Assembly (NCBI RefSeq): GCF_002028425.1
Contig: NZ_CP020042.1
Location: 1,550,001 to 1,614,000 of the forward strand
Source: Streptomyces katrae
GTDB taxonomy: Bacteria > Actinomycetota > Actinomycetes > Streptomycetales > Streptomycetaceae
Direction: 5' to 3'
DNA: 64,000 nucleotides
Shown here: piece after piece, positions 10,482 to 19,796 of the stretch
Layout: every line of letters starts with the position of its first letter
How positions within the stretch are numbered: the stretch's first letter is position 1
Translations under genes and position numbers: made by a program
Notes under the pieces: generated by a model
The model's input: the letters and a program-made list of their open reading frames with translations, nothing else
Database searches by the model: none
Told to the model about the DNA's origin: nothing

Positions 10482-10629
10482 CGATGCTCCTCATGCTCGC
10501 GCCGGGCACTGCCACGACGGGCCGGGTGCGCGGGCCCGGTACCGCCGGTACCCGAATCCTCCCACGTCCCGGGGGTTCCTCCGTGATCCGGTCCAGCTGT
10601 CGGACGGCCGTCTCACGGCCGGGAGGCCC

Positions 10630-11454
10630 CTAACGGGCCGCGAGCGCCCGCTCTCCCGCCGCACGCATGGCCGCCAGGGGGCCGGGGGTGCGGCCGGTCA
10701 TCAGCTCCACCTGGAGCACGGCCTGGTGGACGAGCAGGTCCAGGCCCCCGAGCAGGGTGCCGCCGCGGCCGGTCCAGGCGGCGGCGAGGGCGGTGGGCCA
10801 CGGGTCGTAGAGGACGTCGAAGAGGGCGCCCGGGGCCGCGGGTACGGCGGCGGCCAGTTCGTCGGTGGCGCCCGCCGGGGTGGTGGCGATCACCAGCGGG
10901 GCCGTCAGGGCCTGGGCGGCCCTCGACCAGTCCTCGGTACGGACCTCCACGCCGAGCCGCTCGCCCCAGCGGCGCATCTCGTCGGCCCGGGCGCCGGAAC
11001 GGACGTACGCGGTGATCTCGCCGGTGCAGATCCGCGCGAGGGCGGCCAGCGCCGAGGAGGCGGTGGCGCCCGCGCCGAGGACGGCCGCGGCGGGGACCTT
11101 CTCGACCCCGCGTTCCCGCAGGGCCGCGACTATGCCGGGGATGTCGGTGTTGTCGCCGACGCGGCGGCCGTCCTCGGTGAGGACGAGGGTGTTGACCGCC
11201 TCCACCGAGGCGGCGGTGTCGCTGATCTCGTCCAGCAGCGGGATGACCGCCCGCTTGAGCGGCATCGTCAGGGAGAACCCGGCCCACTCGGGGCCGAGGC
11301 CGGACACGAACCCGGGGAGCGCGGCCTCGCCGATCTCGAACCGGTCGTAGGACCAGTCGTCGAGGCCGAGCTCCCGGTAGGCCGCCCGGTGCAGTACCGG
11401 TGAGAGGGAGTGCTCGATGGGAGAACCCAGCACCGCGGCCCGTGTCCGTGACAT
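10630..11454 (-). CDS. aroE: Shikimate dehydrogenase
   Basis: NADP-dependent reduction of 3-dehydroshikimate to shikimate. The 274 residues begin with the substrate motif GSPIEHSLSPVLH and contain the nucleotide loop LGAGATA. The canonical N..D..G region DLLVHQAVLQ lies near the C-terminus. It starts seven bases after the mltG stop and precedes aroC by 148 bases, so it may belong to the mltG-ruvX transcript; the spacing leaves room for a separate aroC promoter. Confidence 0.93.
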   Translation of the reverse strand: MSRTRAAVLGSPIEHSLSPVLHRAAYRELGLDDWSYDRFEIGEAALPGFVSGLGPEWAGFSLTMPLKRAVIPLLDEISDTAASVEAVNTLVLTEDGRRVGDNTDIPGIVAALRERGVEKVPAAAVLGAGATASSALAALARICTGEITAYVRSGARADEMRRWGERLGVEVRTEDWSRAAQALTAPLVIATTPAGATDELAAAVPAAPGALFDVLYDPWPTALAAAWTGRGGTLLGGLDLLVHQAVLQVELMTGRTPGPLAAMRAAGERALAAR

Positions 11455-11460
11455 GTCCTG

Positions 11461-13194
11461 CTACCCGCCGTTCTTCTTCTGCGCCTGACGCTCCTGGAAC
11501 TCCGCGACGAGCTTCAGGTGCTCGTCGTAGGTCTTCGTGAAGGTCGTCTTGTTGCCGTCGACCGACACGAAGAACATCCAGCCGCCGTGATCGGGGTTGA
11601 GCGTAGCGGTCAGCGCGTCCAGGCCGGGGTTGTCGATCGGGCCGGGCGGGAGGCCCTTGACGAAGTGGGTGTTGTACGGGTTGTCGAAGGCCTGGGCTTC
11701 CTTCAGGTTGAAGTTGATCTCGCTCTGGTTCTTGACGTAGTTGTACGTCGAGTCGAACTGGAGCTTCTGGTTCGTGACGTCGTTGGTCTTCTTGAGGCGG
11801 TTGTAGACCACCTCGGCCATCTTGCGGAAGTCGTCGTGGTTCTTGCCCTCGGCGTTGACGAGGCTCGCGACGGTGATCACCTGGAGCGGGTTCTCCAGGT
11901 TGAGTTCCTTGGCCTTGGCCTCGATGCCCAGCTCCGCGTACTTGTCGGAGGCGTTCTTGACCATCTGCTTGAGCAGGGACTCGGGGGTGCTGTCCTTCTT
12001 GAGGTCGTACCGCATCGGGTACAGGAAGCCCTCGAGCGGGTCCTGGATCTTGGGGTTCGCCGCGGCCCAGGCCGGCAGGCCGAGGTTCTTCGCCTCGCGC
12101 GAGGCGATCTCGCGGGTGGTGCCCTCGGGTTTGCCGAGCTTCTTGTCGATCGCCTTGTAGACGTCGGAGTTGCGCATGCCCTCGGGGATGGTGATGACGG
12201 CCAGCTTGCTGGGGTCGATCATCAGTGCGACCGCGGCCGCACCCGACATCTTCTTCTTCATCGGGTAGACACCGGGCTGGATCGACTTGCCCTTGGGGTT
12301 GGCGCCGGCCGCGTCGACGAAGGACTGGGCGCTGGCGACCACGCCGGCTTCCTTGAGGATGCGGCCCATCTGGCCGAGGCCCGCGTTCTTGGGGATCTCG
12401 ACGTCGACGATCTCGTCGGTGCCCTCGCCGGCGAAGTCCTCGGTCGCGCCGAACCGGTCCTTCAGGTAGCCGTAGCCGTAGTAGCCGCCACCGCCGACGA
12501 TGCCCACGATCACCACGGCGGCGACCAGGCAGGCCGCGCCGCTGCGCTTCTTCTGCTTCTTCTTGCCCGCCTTGCCGCCCTTGCCGCCCTTGCCGCGGGC
12601 CGCCCGGCGGCCGCCGGACACCGGCTCGTCGCCGTCGTCGTCCGCGCCGCCGCCCACGGGCAGCAGGGACTCCTCCGACTCCTCCTCCGCCTCGGCCGGA
12701 TCCGGCTCCAGGTGGCGCCGGCCGGGGGGCGTCGGGGGCGGGAAGGCGTCCGGGGTCGCGTACAGGTCGGGGGCCTCGCCGGGGTAGGCCCCGGCGGACT
12801 GCTGGGCGTACGGGTCGGCGCCCGCGTAGGGGTCGGTCTGGACGGCGGCCATGTACTGCTGTTCGTGGCCGCCGTCCCAGCCCGGGCCCTGCCCGTGGCC
12901 CTGGCCCTCGTACAGCGCCTGCTGCTGGGCGTGGGCGTGCTGGACCGCGTACGCCTGCTGCTCGGCGTACTGCGGCTGCTGCGGGTACTGCGGGGTGTAC
13001 TCCTGCTGGTACTGGGCCTGCTGGTACTGCAGGTCCTGGTGCTGCGGCTCCAGGGGGTGCTGGTACTGCTGCGGGTCACCGCCGTAGGGAACCTGCCCCT
13101 GCTGCGTCTGGTGCGCGGTCCACCCCTGGTCCCCGTAGAGGGGGTCCTGGGGGTTCCACGGTTCGGAGCCGTGGCCCCGGCCATAGTCAGTCAT
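11461..13194 (-). CDS. mltG: Endolytic transglycosylase MltG with long Gln/Tyr-rich cytoplasmic N-terminus
   Basis: Cleaves nascent peptidoglycan strands to set glycan length. The 577-residue protein has an unusual 218-residue cytoplasmic region: residues 20-150 are rich in Gln, Tyr, Pro and Gly, 165-195 are acidic, and 197-217 are Lys/Gly-rich. One membrane segment spans about 219-244, followed by an extracellular LysM-like and YceG catalytic domain. The catalytic Glu is probably E449 in ASLVNAEG, within ITVASLVNAEGK. ATG start. Grouped with ruvX and alaS, as is usual in actinomycetes. Confidence 0.92.
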   Translation of the reverse strand: MTDYGRGHGSEPWNPQDPLYGDQGWTAHQTQQGQVPYGGDPQQYQHPLEPQHQDLQYQQAQYQQEYTPQYPQQPQYAEQQAYAVQHAHAQQQALYEGQGHGQGPGWDGGHEQQYMAAVQTDPYAGADPYAQQSAGAYPGEAPDLYATPDAFPPPTPPGRRHLEPDPAEAEEESEESLLPVGGGADDDGDEPVSGGRRAARGKGGKGGKAGKKKQKKRSGAACLVAAVVIVGIVGGGGYYGYGYLKDRFGATEDFAGEGTDEIVDVEIPKNAGLGQMGRILKEAGVVASAQSFVDAAGANPKGKSIQPGVYPMKKKMSGAAAVALMIDPSKLAVITIPEGMRNSDVYKAIDKKLGKPEGTTREIASREAKNLGLPAWAAANPKIQDPLEGFLYPMRYDLKKDSTPESLLKQMVKNASDKYAELGIEAKAKELNLENPLQVITVASLVNAEGKNHDDFRKMAEVVYNRLKKTNDVTNQKLQFDSTYNYVKNQSEINFNLKEAQAFDNPYNTHFVKGLPPGPIDNPGLDALTATLNPDHGGWMFFVSVDGNKTTFTKTYDEHLKLVAEFQERQAQKKNGG

Positions 13195-13322
13195 CGGTCC
13201 CCTAGAGCCGCGAGACGTGGTCCGTGGCTCATGTCGGCCGCGGTACCCGGTTCCGCCTCTTGAGTGGTGGGCGACGGCTGTTCGAATGCCGTCTCATCGC
13301 GCGGAACGTTACCGTATCGCGA

Positions 13323-13793
13323 TCAGACAACCACTTCGACGCACTCACCAGGCGGATTACCTGATACCCGTTCGGTCTCAAGAGCGTTCTGAAGGATGAC
13401 CACAGCGGCGGCCTGGTCGATGACCGACCTGCCCTTCTTCGCGTTCCGCCCGGAGGCGCGCAGGCCCTGGGCGGCGGTGACCGTGGTCATCCGCTCGTCC
13501 ACCAGACGGACCGTCACCGGCTTGATGCCCTTGGCCAGTTCGTTCGCAAAGGCACGCACCTTGGCCGCGGCCGGCCCCTCCCGCCCGCTGAGCGAGCGGG
13601 GGAGGCCGACGACGACTTCGAGGGGTTCGTACTCCTCGACGAGCTGCCGCAGCCGCCGGTGGGCGGCCGGGACGTCCCGGCCGGGGACGGTCTCGACCGG
13701 TGTGGCCAGCACCCCGTCGGGGTCGCACGAGGCGACCCCGATCCGGGCGTCTCCGACGTCGATGGCCAGCCGGCGGCCGCGGCGCAGGCTCAT
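13323..13793 (-). CDS. ruvX: RuvX/YqgF family RNase-H-fold protein
   Basis: Putative Holliday-junction resolvase also linked to 16S rRNA 5' processing. The 156 residues contain the first acidic motif LAIDVGDARIG, PLEVVVGLPRSLSG and the C-terminal VRLVDERMTT. The ATG is two bases after the alaS stop, so it is coupled to alaS. A 128-base gap separates it from mltG. Confidence 0.94.
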   Translation of the reverse strand: MSLRRGRRLAIDVGDARIGVASCDPDGVLATPVETVPGRDVPAAHRRLRQLVEEYEPLEVVVGLPRSLSGREGPAAAKVRAFANELAKGIKPVTVRLVDERMTTVTAAQGLRASGRNAKKGRSVIDQAAAVVILQNALETERVSGNPPGECVEVVV

Positions 13794-13795
13794 CG

Positions 13796-16465
13796 TCAGG
13801 CCGTCTCGACGACGAGGCGTTCGACCGCGGCGATGGCCTCGGGCACGGCGGCCGGGTTCTGGCCGCCGCCCTGGGCCACGTCCGGCTTGCCGCCACCGCC
13901 GCCGCCGAGGGTCTTGGCGGCGGTGCGGACCAGGTCACCGGCCTTGAGGCCGCGCTCGCGGGCCGCCTCGTTGGTGGCGATGACGGTCAGCGGGCGGTCG
14001 TTCGCCACGGTGAACAGTGCGACGACGGCCGGGCGGTCGCCGGGGATGCGGCCGCGGACGTCCAGGACCAGCTTGCGCAGGTCGTCGGCGCCCGTGCCGT
14101 CCGGCACCTGGCCGACGACGAGGGCGACGCCGCGGATGTCCTGGGCGCCGGAGGCGAGACCGGCGGCGGCCTGGAGGACCTTCTCCGCGCGGAACTTCTC
14201 GATCTCCTTCTCGGCGTCCTTCAGCTTGCCGAGCATGGAGGCGATCTTCTCCGGCAGCTCTTCCGGACGGCCCTTGACCAGTTCCTGGAGCTGGGCGACG
14301 ACCGTGTGCTCCTTGGCGAGGAAGTTGTACGCGTCCACGCCGACGAGGGCCTCGACGCGGCGCACGCCGGAGCCGATGGAGGACTCGCCGAGCAGCTTCA
14401 CCAGGCCGAGCTGGGCGGTGTTGCCGACGTGCGTGCCGCCGCAGAGCTCCTTGGAGAAGTCGCCGATGGTCACGACGCGCACGCGCTCGCCGTACTTCTC
14501 GCCGAACTCGGCGATGGCGCCCTGCTTCTTCGCCTCGTCGATGCTCATGATCTCGGCGGTGACGTCGAGCTCGCGGGAGAGCACGTCGTTGATCTTCTGC
14601 TCGACGTCGGTGAGCACCGTGCCGGGGACGGCGTTCGGCGAGCCGAAGTCGAAGCGGAAGCGGCCGGGGCTGTTCTCGGAGCCGGCCTGGGCGGCCGTCG
14701 GGCCGAGGGCGTCGCGCAGCGCCTGGTGGGTCAGGTGGGTGGCCGAGTGGGCGCGGGCGATGGCCCGGCGGCGCTTGACGTCGATGGCGGCGTAGGCGGA
14801 GGCGCCGACCGTGACCTCGCCGACCTGGACGGAGCCCTTGTGGACGGAGACGCCCGGGACGGGCTGCTGGACGTCGCGGACCTCGATGACGGCACCGGTG
14901 TCGAGCTTGATGCGGCCCTGGTCGGCGAGCTGGCCGCCGCCCTCGGCGTAGAAGGGGGTGCGGTCGAGGACGACCTCGACCTCGTCGCCCTCGGAGGCGG
15001 CGGGCGCGGAGACGCCGTTGACCAGGAGGCCGACGATGGTGGCCTCGCCCTGGTTGGTGGCGTAGCCGGTGAACTCGGTGGCGCCGGAGCCGTCGGCGAT
15101 CTCGCGGTAGGCGGAGACGTCGGCGTGGCCGGTCTTCTTGGCCTTGGCGTCGGCCTTGGCGCGGTCGCGCTGCTCCTGCATCAGGCGGCGGAAGCCGGAC
15201 TCGTCCACGGAGAGGCCCTGCTCGGCGGCCATCTCCAGGGTGAGGTCGATCGGGAAGCCCCAGGTGTCGTGGAGCAGGAACGCCTTGTCGCCGGAGAGGA
15301 CCGTGCCGCCGGCGGCCTTGGTCTCGGTCACGGCGGTGTCGAGGATGTTCGTGCCGCCCTTGAGGGCCTTGAGGAAGGCGGCCTCTTCGGCGAGCGCGAC
15401 GGTCTCGATGCGCTTGCGGTCGGTGACGAGCTCCGGGTACTGCTGCCCCATCGTGTTGATCACGACGTCGACCAGGTCCTGGACGACGGGACCCGTGGCA
15501 CCCATGAGGCGCATGTTGCGGATGGCGCGGCGCATGATGCGGCGCAGCACGTAGCCGCGGCCCTCGTTGCCGGGGGTGACGCCGTCGCCGATGAGCATGA
15601 CGGAGGTGCGGATGTGGTCGGCGACCACGCGCATCGACACGTCGCTGTCCTTGGCGGCGCCGTAGCGCACGCCGGTCAGCTCGGTGGCCTTGTCCATGAC
15701 CACGCGCAGGGTGTCGGTCTCGTACATGTTCTGCACGCCCTGCAGGATCATCGCGAGGCGTTCGAGGCCGAGGCCGGTGTCGATGTTCTTCGACGGCAGG
15801 TCGCCGAGGATCGGGAAGTCCTCCTTGCCCTCGCCGGCGCCGCGCTCGTACTGCATGAAGACCAGGTTCCAGATCTCCACGTACCGCTCGTCGTTGACGG
15901 CGGGGCCGCCCTCGACGCCGAACTCGGGGCCGCGGTCGTAGTTGATCTCGGAGCAGGGGCCGCAGGGGCCGGGCACGCCCATGGACCAGAAGTTGTCCTT
16001 CTTGCCCAGGCGCTGGATCCGCTCGGCCGGGACGCCGATCACCTCGCGCCAGATCGTCTCGGCCTCGTCGTCGTCGAGGTAGACGGTGATCCAGAGCTTC
16101 TCGGGCTCCAGGCCGTAGCCGCCGTCCGCCACGGAGCTGGTGAGCAGCTCCCAGGCGTACTTGATGGCGCCTTCCTTGAAGTAGTCGCCGAAGGAGAAGT
16201 TGCCGCACATCTGGAAGAACGTGCCGTGGCGGGTGGTCTTGCCGACCTCTTCGATGTCCGGCGTACGGACGCACTTCTGCACGCTGGTGGCCCGCGGGGC
16301 CGGCGGCTTGGTCTCACCGAGGAAGTACGGCTTGAACGGGACCATGCCGGCGTTGACCAGCAGCAGAGTCGGGTCGTCGGCGATGAGCGACGCCGAAGGG
16401 ACAACGGTGTGACCGCGCTCCTCGAAGAAGCTCAGCCAGCGGCGGCGGATTTCAGCCGACTCCAT
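13796..16465 (-). CDS. alaS: Alanyl-tRNA synthetase
   Basis: Charges tRNA-Ala. At 889 residues it is full length: class II catalytic core at the N-terminus ([13 protein letters not shown] onward), then the editing domain with the zinc motif [11 protein letters not shown] and CGGTHV, then the C-terminal C-Ala domain ending in a Gly-rich stretch. Its ATG overlaps the stop of the preceding gene by an ATGA. Part of the conserved alaS-ruvX-mltG order. Confidence 0.97.
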   Translation of the reverse strand: MESAEIRRRWLSFFEERGHTVVPSASLIADDPTLLLVNAGMVPFKPYFLGETKPPAPRATSVQKCVRTPDIEEVGKTTRHGTFFQMCGNFSFGDYFKEGAIKYAWELLTSSVADGGYGLEPEKLWITVYLDDDEAETIWREVIGVPAERIQRLGKKDNFWSMGVPGPCGPCSEINYDRGPEFGVEGGPAVNDERYVEIWNLVFMQYERGAGEGKEDFPILGDLPSKNIDTGLGLERLAMILQGVQNMYETDTLRVVMDKATELTGVRYGAAKDSDVSMRVVADHIRTSVMLIGDGVTPGNEGRGYVLRRIMRRAIRNMRLMGATGPVVQDLVDVVINTMGQQYPELVTDRKRIETVALAEEAAFLKALKGGTNILDTAVTETKAAGGTVLSGDKAFLLHDTWGFPIDLTLEMAAEQGLSVDESGFRRLMQEQRDRAKADAKAKKTGHADVSAYREIADGSGATEFTGYATNQGEATIVGLLVNGVSAPAASEGDEVEVVLDRTPFYAEGGGQLADQGRIKLDTGAVIEVRDVQQPVPGVSVHKGSVQVGEVTVGASAYAAIDVKRRRAIARAHSATHLTHQALRDALGPTAAQAGSENSPGRFRFDFGSPNAVPGTVLTDVEQKINDVLSRELDVTAEIMSIDEAKKQGAIAEFGEKYGERVRVVTIGDFSKELCGGTHVGNTAQLGLVKLLGESSIGSGVRRVEALVGVDAYNFLAKEHTVVAQLQELVKGRPEELPEKIASMLGKLKDAEKEIEKFRAEKVLQAAAGLASGAQDIRGVALVVGQVPDGTGADDLRKLVLDVRGRIPGDRPAVVALFTVANDRPLTVIATNEAARERGLKAGDLVRTAAKTLGGGGGGKPDVAQGGGQNPAAVPEAIAAVERLVVETA

Positions 16466-16809
16466 CAGTGGTCCTCATTCCGGTTGTACGAGTAGGTCGA
16501 TCGGTGGGTGGTGCTGTCGCTGCCGATGGCCCGCAGCCGCCGCGGCCCGGGGAGGGCGGTGACGTTGTCGGGCCGGTCGGGGTCCTGGGTCAGGCCCAGT
16601 GCGTCGTTCAGCTCGTCCTCGCGCTGCGTCATTCCCGCCTTGACGTCGAGGGCGAAGTCCTTGAGGCGGTGGCCCGCCTCCACGGCCTTGTCGGCCGCCT
16701 GGGCCGCGAGGCTCTCCGGCGTCAGCTTCTTCAGCTGGCGGTTGACCTTGGTGGTGGCCCATACGCCGGCGGCGGCGCCGGCGGTGAACCAGAAGGCTCG
16801 GCGGAACAT
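16465..16809 (-). CDS. Small membrane-anchored protein (DUF6167-like)
   Basis: The product is 114 residues. An N-terminal hydrophobic segment, [19 protein letters not shown], is followed by a charged helix ([26 protein letters not shown], here in two halves at about 21-46) and a disordered polar tail. This is the layout of the DUF6167 proteins found next to alaS in streptomycetes (family name from memory). ATG start with GGAGG nearby. Function unknown; the position next to a DUF948 protein suggests an envelope role. Confidence 0.7.
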   Translation of the reverse strand: MFRRAFWFTAGAAAGVWATTKVNRQLKKLTPESLAAQAADKAVEAGHRLKDFALDVKAGMTQREDELNDALGLTQDPDRPDNVTALPGPRRLRAIGSDSTTHRSTYSYNRNEDH

Positions 16810-16817
16810 CGGAGGTC

Positions 16818-17246
16818 TCAGCCCTTCTGCTTGCGGCGCCGGGGATCCGGCACCGTACGGCCGACGATCACGGTGCGCCGGGGGGTGCGCTCGGTCGCCG
16901 CGTCGGTCCTGCCCATGGCCTTGCGCACCCCGTAGCCGAAGGCGGCGACCTTGACGAGCGGGCCGCCGAAGGTGGAGGCGACGGTGGAGGACAGCGCGGA
17001 GGCGTTGGAGGTGACCTCCTGGACGTCGCTCGCGATGGCGTCGACCCGGTCGAGCTGGGTGCGCGCGGAGCGGACGGTCGTCGAGGCGTCCGCCAGCAGC
17101 GGGACGGCCTGCTCGGTGACCTCGGCCACGAGCTTGGTGGTGGCCCTGAGCACCTGGGCGAGCCTGGCCAGCGCCACCGCGAGGAAGGAGACCAGGATGG
17201 CCCAGAAGACGGCCACGATGATCCCGGCCACCTCTCCACCGGACAC
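16818..17246 (-). CDS. DUF948-family membrane protein
   Basis: The 142-residue protein starts at GTG. Residues 7-32 form a membrane helix (GIIVAVFWAILVSFLAVALA), followed by a long amphipathic region (about 35-95) with coiled-coil character and a basic tail ending RRRKQKG. This matches DUF948, a family of membrane-anchored, laminin-like helical proteins of unknown role. It lies nine bases upstream of the previous gene in the same operon, ahead of alaS. Confidence 0.75.
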   Translation of the reverse strand: MSGGEVAGIIVAVFWAILVSFLAVALARLAQVLRATTKLVAEVTEQAVPLLADASTTVRSARTQLDRVDAIASDVQEVTSNASALSSTVASTFGGPLVKVAAFGYGVRKAMGRTDAATERTPRRTVIVGRTVPDPRRRKQKG

Positions 17247-17360
17247 GTTGCACCGCTTCCTGAATCTGGAAAACCTACGGGATAAGTCTGCTCCGACCCT
17301 ATCGCGCCGGAGATCCGCCGCAGAACCGGATTCCGGTGCCGCTCGCCCGGATACGGCAAA

Positions 17361-17390
17361 GCCCGCCGCCCCCCGGAGGGGACGGCGGGC
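17361..17390 (-). terminator. Terminator of rpsD
   Basis: An inverted repeat, GCCCGCCG-CCCC with its complement around a short loop, lies about 35 bases after the rpsD stop. No clear T tract, as is common in Streptomyces. Confidence 0.65.
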
Positions 17391-17423
17391 CGGACCAGCC
17401 TGTGAGTGGCTACGGCCGCTGGA

Positions 17424-18035
17424 TCAGCGGGCGTAGTACTCGACGACGAGCTGCTCGTCGCAGATGACCGGGATTTCCTTGCGGTTCGGGTCGCGGTCGA
17501 GGCGGAAGGCCAGGGCCTTCAGGTTGACCTGCAGGTAGCGCGGGGTCTCGCCCTCGCCGGCGTAGCCACCCTCGCGGGCAACCTGGAAGGGGTGCTTCTC
17601 GCGGCTGCGCTCGCGAACCGTGATGACGTCGTCGGGACGCACGCGGAACGACGGCTTGTCGACCTTGCCGCCGTTGACCTCGATGTGGCCGTGGACGACC
17701 ATCTGGCGGGCCTGGTAGATGGTGCGGGCGATGCCGGCACGCAGGACCAGGGCGTCCAGACGACGCTCGAGCTCGACGACCAGCGCCTCGCCCGTCTTGC
17801 CCTCGGCCTTCTTCGCGCGGTCGTACGCGCGGGCCATCTGGCGCTCGGAGATGTCGTACTGCGCGCGCAGACGCTGCTTCTCCAGCAGACGGACCTTGTA
17901 GTCCGAGTTCTGCTTGCGGCCACGGCCGTGCTCGCCCGGCGGGTAGGGGCGGGCCTCGAAGTACTTGACGGCCTTCGGCGTCAGGGCGATGCCGAGGGCA
18001 CGAGACTTCTTGACCTTGGGTCGCTTCTGGTTCAC
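17424..18035 (-). CDS. rpsD: 30S ribosomal protein S4
   Basis: Primary 16S rRNA-binding protein of the small subunit. The 203 residues begin [15 protein letters not shown] at a GTG with GGAGG nine bases upstream. The N-terminal region has no cysteines, so this is the zinc-free form of S4. The S4 RNA-binding domain follows ([20 protein letters not shown] region, about 95-160). It stands alone, away from the main ribosomal operons, as in other streptomycetes. Confidence 0.98.
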   Translation of the reverse strand: MNQKRPKVKKSRALGIALTPKAVKYFEARPYPPGEHGRGRKQNSDYKVRLLEKQRLRAQYDISERQMARAYDRAKKAEGKTGEALVVELERRLDALVLRAGIARTIYQARQMVVHGHIEVNGGKVDKPSFRVRPDDVITVRERSREKHPFQVAREGGYAGEGETPRYLQVNLKALAFRLDRDPNRKEIPVICDEQLVVEYYAR

Positions 18036-18057
18036 GGGGAACCTACCTCCATGTAAG

Positions 18058-18076
18058 TTAGGTGAGGCTTACCTTA
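18058..18076 (+). promoter_or_regulatory. Iron box (DmdR/IdeR-type operator)
   Basis: TTAGGTGAGGCTTACCTTA is a 19-base imperfect palindrome close to the iron box TTAGGTTAGGCTAACCTAA bound by Streptomyces DmdR1 and mycobacterial IdeR. It lies 14 bases before the DUF2470 start and 22 bases from the rpsD start on the other strand. Repression of the DUF2470 gene when iron is plentiful is the simplest reading. Confidence 0.75.
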
Positions 18077-18090
18077 GCGAGGAGGACGTA

Positions 18091-19020
18091 ATGTCTCGAC
18101 CACATGGGATCCCCCTGCCCAGTGCGCAACGCAGTTCGGATTCAGACGAAACAGAATCCGCTTGCGCCGACGATAAGCAAGGTCAGCCGCGTCCCAGGGA
18201 AGGCGTTCGGCAGCTCACCGGAGCCGAACGCGTACGAACCCTCGTAGAGTCCAACGCCTCAGTATCCCTCACTCTGCCGGGTGCTCGTGACCAGGTGTGG
18301 ACCCGTGACCAGCAGGAGTGCGGGACAGGGGCGCCGGCCGCTCGGACCGTCACCCCGGACGGGGACGTGATTCTCCTTGTGCCAGGGGAATCCGCGGCTG
18401 CCAGGGCCGCCGCTCACGCCCAGGACGACGACCTCCCCGCCGTGATCGAGATCACGGACGTGGCGCCGGTGTCCGTGCCCCATCGTATACGGGGCCGCGC
18501 CCGGCTCGCCGGATGGCTGACCCCGGTCCGCGGGGACGACCGCGCCGTCTGCGCCGCGCTCATGGCCGGGCGCCACCCGGTGGGCGAGCTGCTCGGGATG
18601 TCGGAGCCGTCGGAGCCCCTTGACGCCCCCGGTACGGGCCGTCCGGCCTGGATGCTGCTGCGCCTGGAGGTCGGCGAGATCTCCGTGGCCGACCTGTGGG
18701 GCGCCGGGCGGGTGGACCCGGAGGAGCTGGCGGCGGCCGAGCCGGATCCGATGACGGCCCACGAGGCGGAGCTCCTCCAGCACCTGGCGACCGTCCACCC
18801 CGACCGGCTCGCCGGCCTGTGCGGACTGCTGGGCTCCCGGGAAGCGGCCGGGCTGACCCCGGTCCCGCTCGCCCTGGACCGCCTGGGGCTGCGCGTCCGC
18901 TTCACCCGCGGGCCCGGCCAGGCCGCCTTCGACGCCCGCTTCGACTTCCCCGAGCCGGTCGCGGACGTCTGCGGCCTGCGCCGCGCCATGCGCTCCCTGT
19001 TCGCGGCCGCCGCTCACTGA
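18091..19020 (+). CDS. DUF2470-domain protein, probably iron regulated
   Basis: The 309-residue protein starts at an ATG with GGAGG seven bases upstream. Residues 1-60 are polar. The middle resembles the split-barrel pyridoxamine-oxidase-like domain (CAALMAGRHPVGELL; VPHRIRGRARLAGWL). Residues about 225-305 match DUF2470, seen in HugZ-type heme-iron utilisation proteins (LLQHLATVHPDRLAGL). The iron box directly upstream supports a role in heme or iron metabolism. No catalytic claim is possible. Its stop overlaps the converging HNH gene by seven bases. Confidence 0.75.
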   Translation: MSRPHGIPLPSAQRSSDSDETESACADDKQGQPRPREGVRQLTGAERVRTLVESNASVSLTLPGARDQVWTRDQQECGTGAPAARTVTPDGDVILLVPGESAAARAAAHAQDDDLPAVIEITDVAPVSVPHRIRGRARLAGWLTPVRGDDRAVCAALMAGRHPVGELLGMSEPSEPLDAPGTGRPAWMLLRLEVGEISVADLWGAGRVDPEELAAAEPDPMTAHEAELLQHLATVHPDRLAGLCGLLGSREAAGLTPVPLALDRLGLRVRFTRGPGQAAFDARFDFPEPVADVCGLRRAMRSLFAAAAH

Positions 19021-19724
19021 GGGCAGGTGCCGAGCATCACCTCCAGCGCCGTCTTCTCCGGCGGGGTGACGGAGAGCGTGTACCGGGCCTTGATGCCGGT
19101 GTAGCGGCGCGCGTACTCGCACCAGTACGCCCGCCGGGGCGGCCGCCACTTGTCCGCGGTGCTGCTGCCCTTGTCCTGGTTGGCCTGCTTGTCCACGGCG
19201 AGCAGCACGTCGAGGTCGTTGGCGTACTCCAGCCTGCGCGCGGGCGTCCACGCGTACGCCCCGGCCCGCCAGGCGGCGCCGAGCGCCACGACGTGGTCGG
19301 TCTCGATCTGCGAGGCGCGGCGGTAGGAGTACGGGAGCTCCTTGCCGGTGTAGGGGTCGTGCAGCACCCCGGACACCACGACGCAGGGGTTGCGGTCCCC
19401 CTCGCGGAGGTCGGACAGGTCCCGCCGCAGCACGTCGTCGCGGGTGTCGCAGCCGTTGCGTCCGCCTACGGCGTCGGTGTCGTCGGACCAGTACCGGCCG
19501 AATTCCTCGCGGCGGTACGTCTGCCAGTTCCGGCCCCACTGGACCGTGAGCCCCTTGAGCTCCGCCCTGGCCGTCGGCGCGTCCGGGGGGAACCCCGGGC
19601 CGCTGAGCGGGACCTTCGCCATGAGGGGCGCTGCGCTGGCCCGGGCCGTTGAGGTGTCGCCGTGGTGGCAGCCGGTCAGCAGCAGTGCCGCTGCGGCGGC
19701 GGTGAGGATCGGACGCCGTCCCAT
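19014..19724 (-). CDS. Secreted HNH-family nuclease lipoprotein
   Basis: The 236 residues begin with a lipoprotein signal: a basic MGRRPIL, a hydrophobic core and the lipobox LLTGC with C19. The mature part contains the HNH/DUF1524-like core SQIETDHVVALGAAW (metal-ligand DH), then ANDLDVLLAVDKQANQDKG and WCEYARRY, typical of the secreted HNH nucleases common in Streptomyces. Four mature-region cysteines could form disulphides. No clear ribosome-binding site precedes the ATG: the IS element begins 9-12 bases upstream, so expression may be disturbed. Confidence 0.8.
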   Translation of the reverse strand: MGRRPILTAAAAALLLTGCHHGDTSTARASAAPLMAKVPLSGPGFPPDAPTARAELKGLTVQWGRNWQTYRREEFGRYWSDDTDAVGGRNGCDTRDDVLRRDLSDLREGDRNPCVVVSGVLHDPYTGKELPYSYRRASQIETDHVVALGAAWRAGAYAWTPARRLEYANDLDVLLAVDKQANQDKGSSTADKWRPPRRAYWCEYARRYTGIKARYTLSVTPPEKTALEVMLGTCPQ

Positions 19725-19732
19725 GGTCGGAG

Positions 19733-19756
19733 CCTAGAAGACTGATGAAGATCTTG
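19733..19756. repeat. Left terminal inverted repeat of the IS
   Basis: CCTAGAAGACTGATGAAGAT followed by CTTG; 23 of 24 bases match the reverse complement of the right end. Confidence 0.9.
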
Positions 19757-19758
19757 TT

Positions 19759-19793
19759 GAGGGGCCGTCCGGCCGTAGGCCGGGCGGCCCCTC
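19759..19793 (-). terminator. Terminator inside the IS, after the transposase
   Basis: A near-perfect 16-base-pair hairpin with a GTA loop lies four bases after the transposase stop. It should limit read-through from the IS into the HNH gene. Confidence 0.7.
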
Positions 19794-19796
19794 TGG

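Noticed and set aside
10482..10515. ATG upstream of aroC as its start
   Set aside because: It is in a different frame; the TTG at 10481 has a well-spaced GAGGAG and gives the standard N-terminus.
18036..18090. S4 autoregulatory pseudoknot in the rpsD leader
   Set aside because: The leader is very short and is occupied by the iron box and the ribosome-binding site; no pseudoknot could be drawn with confidence.
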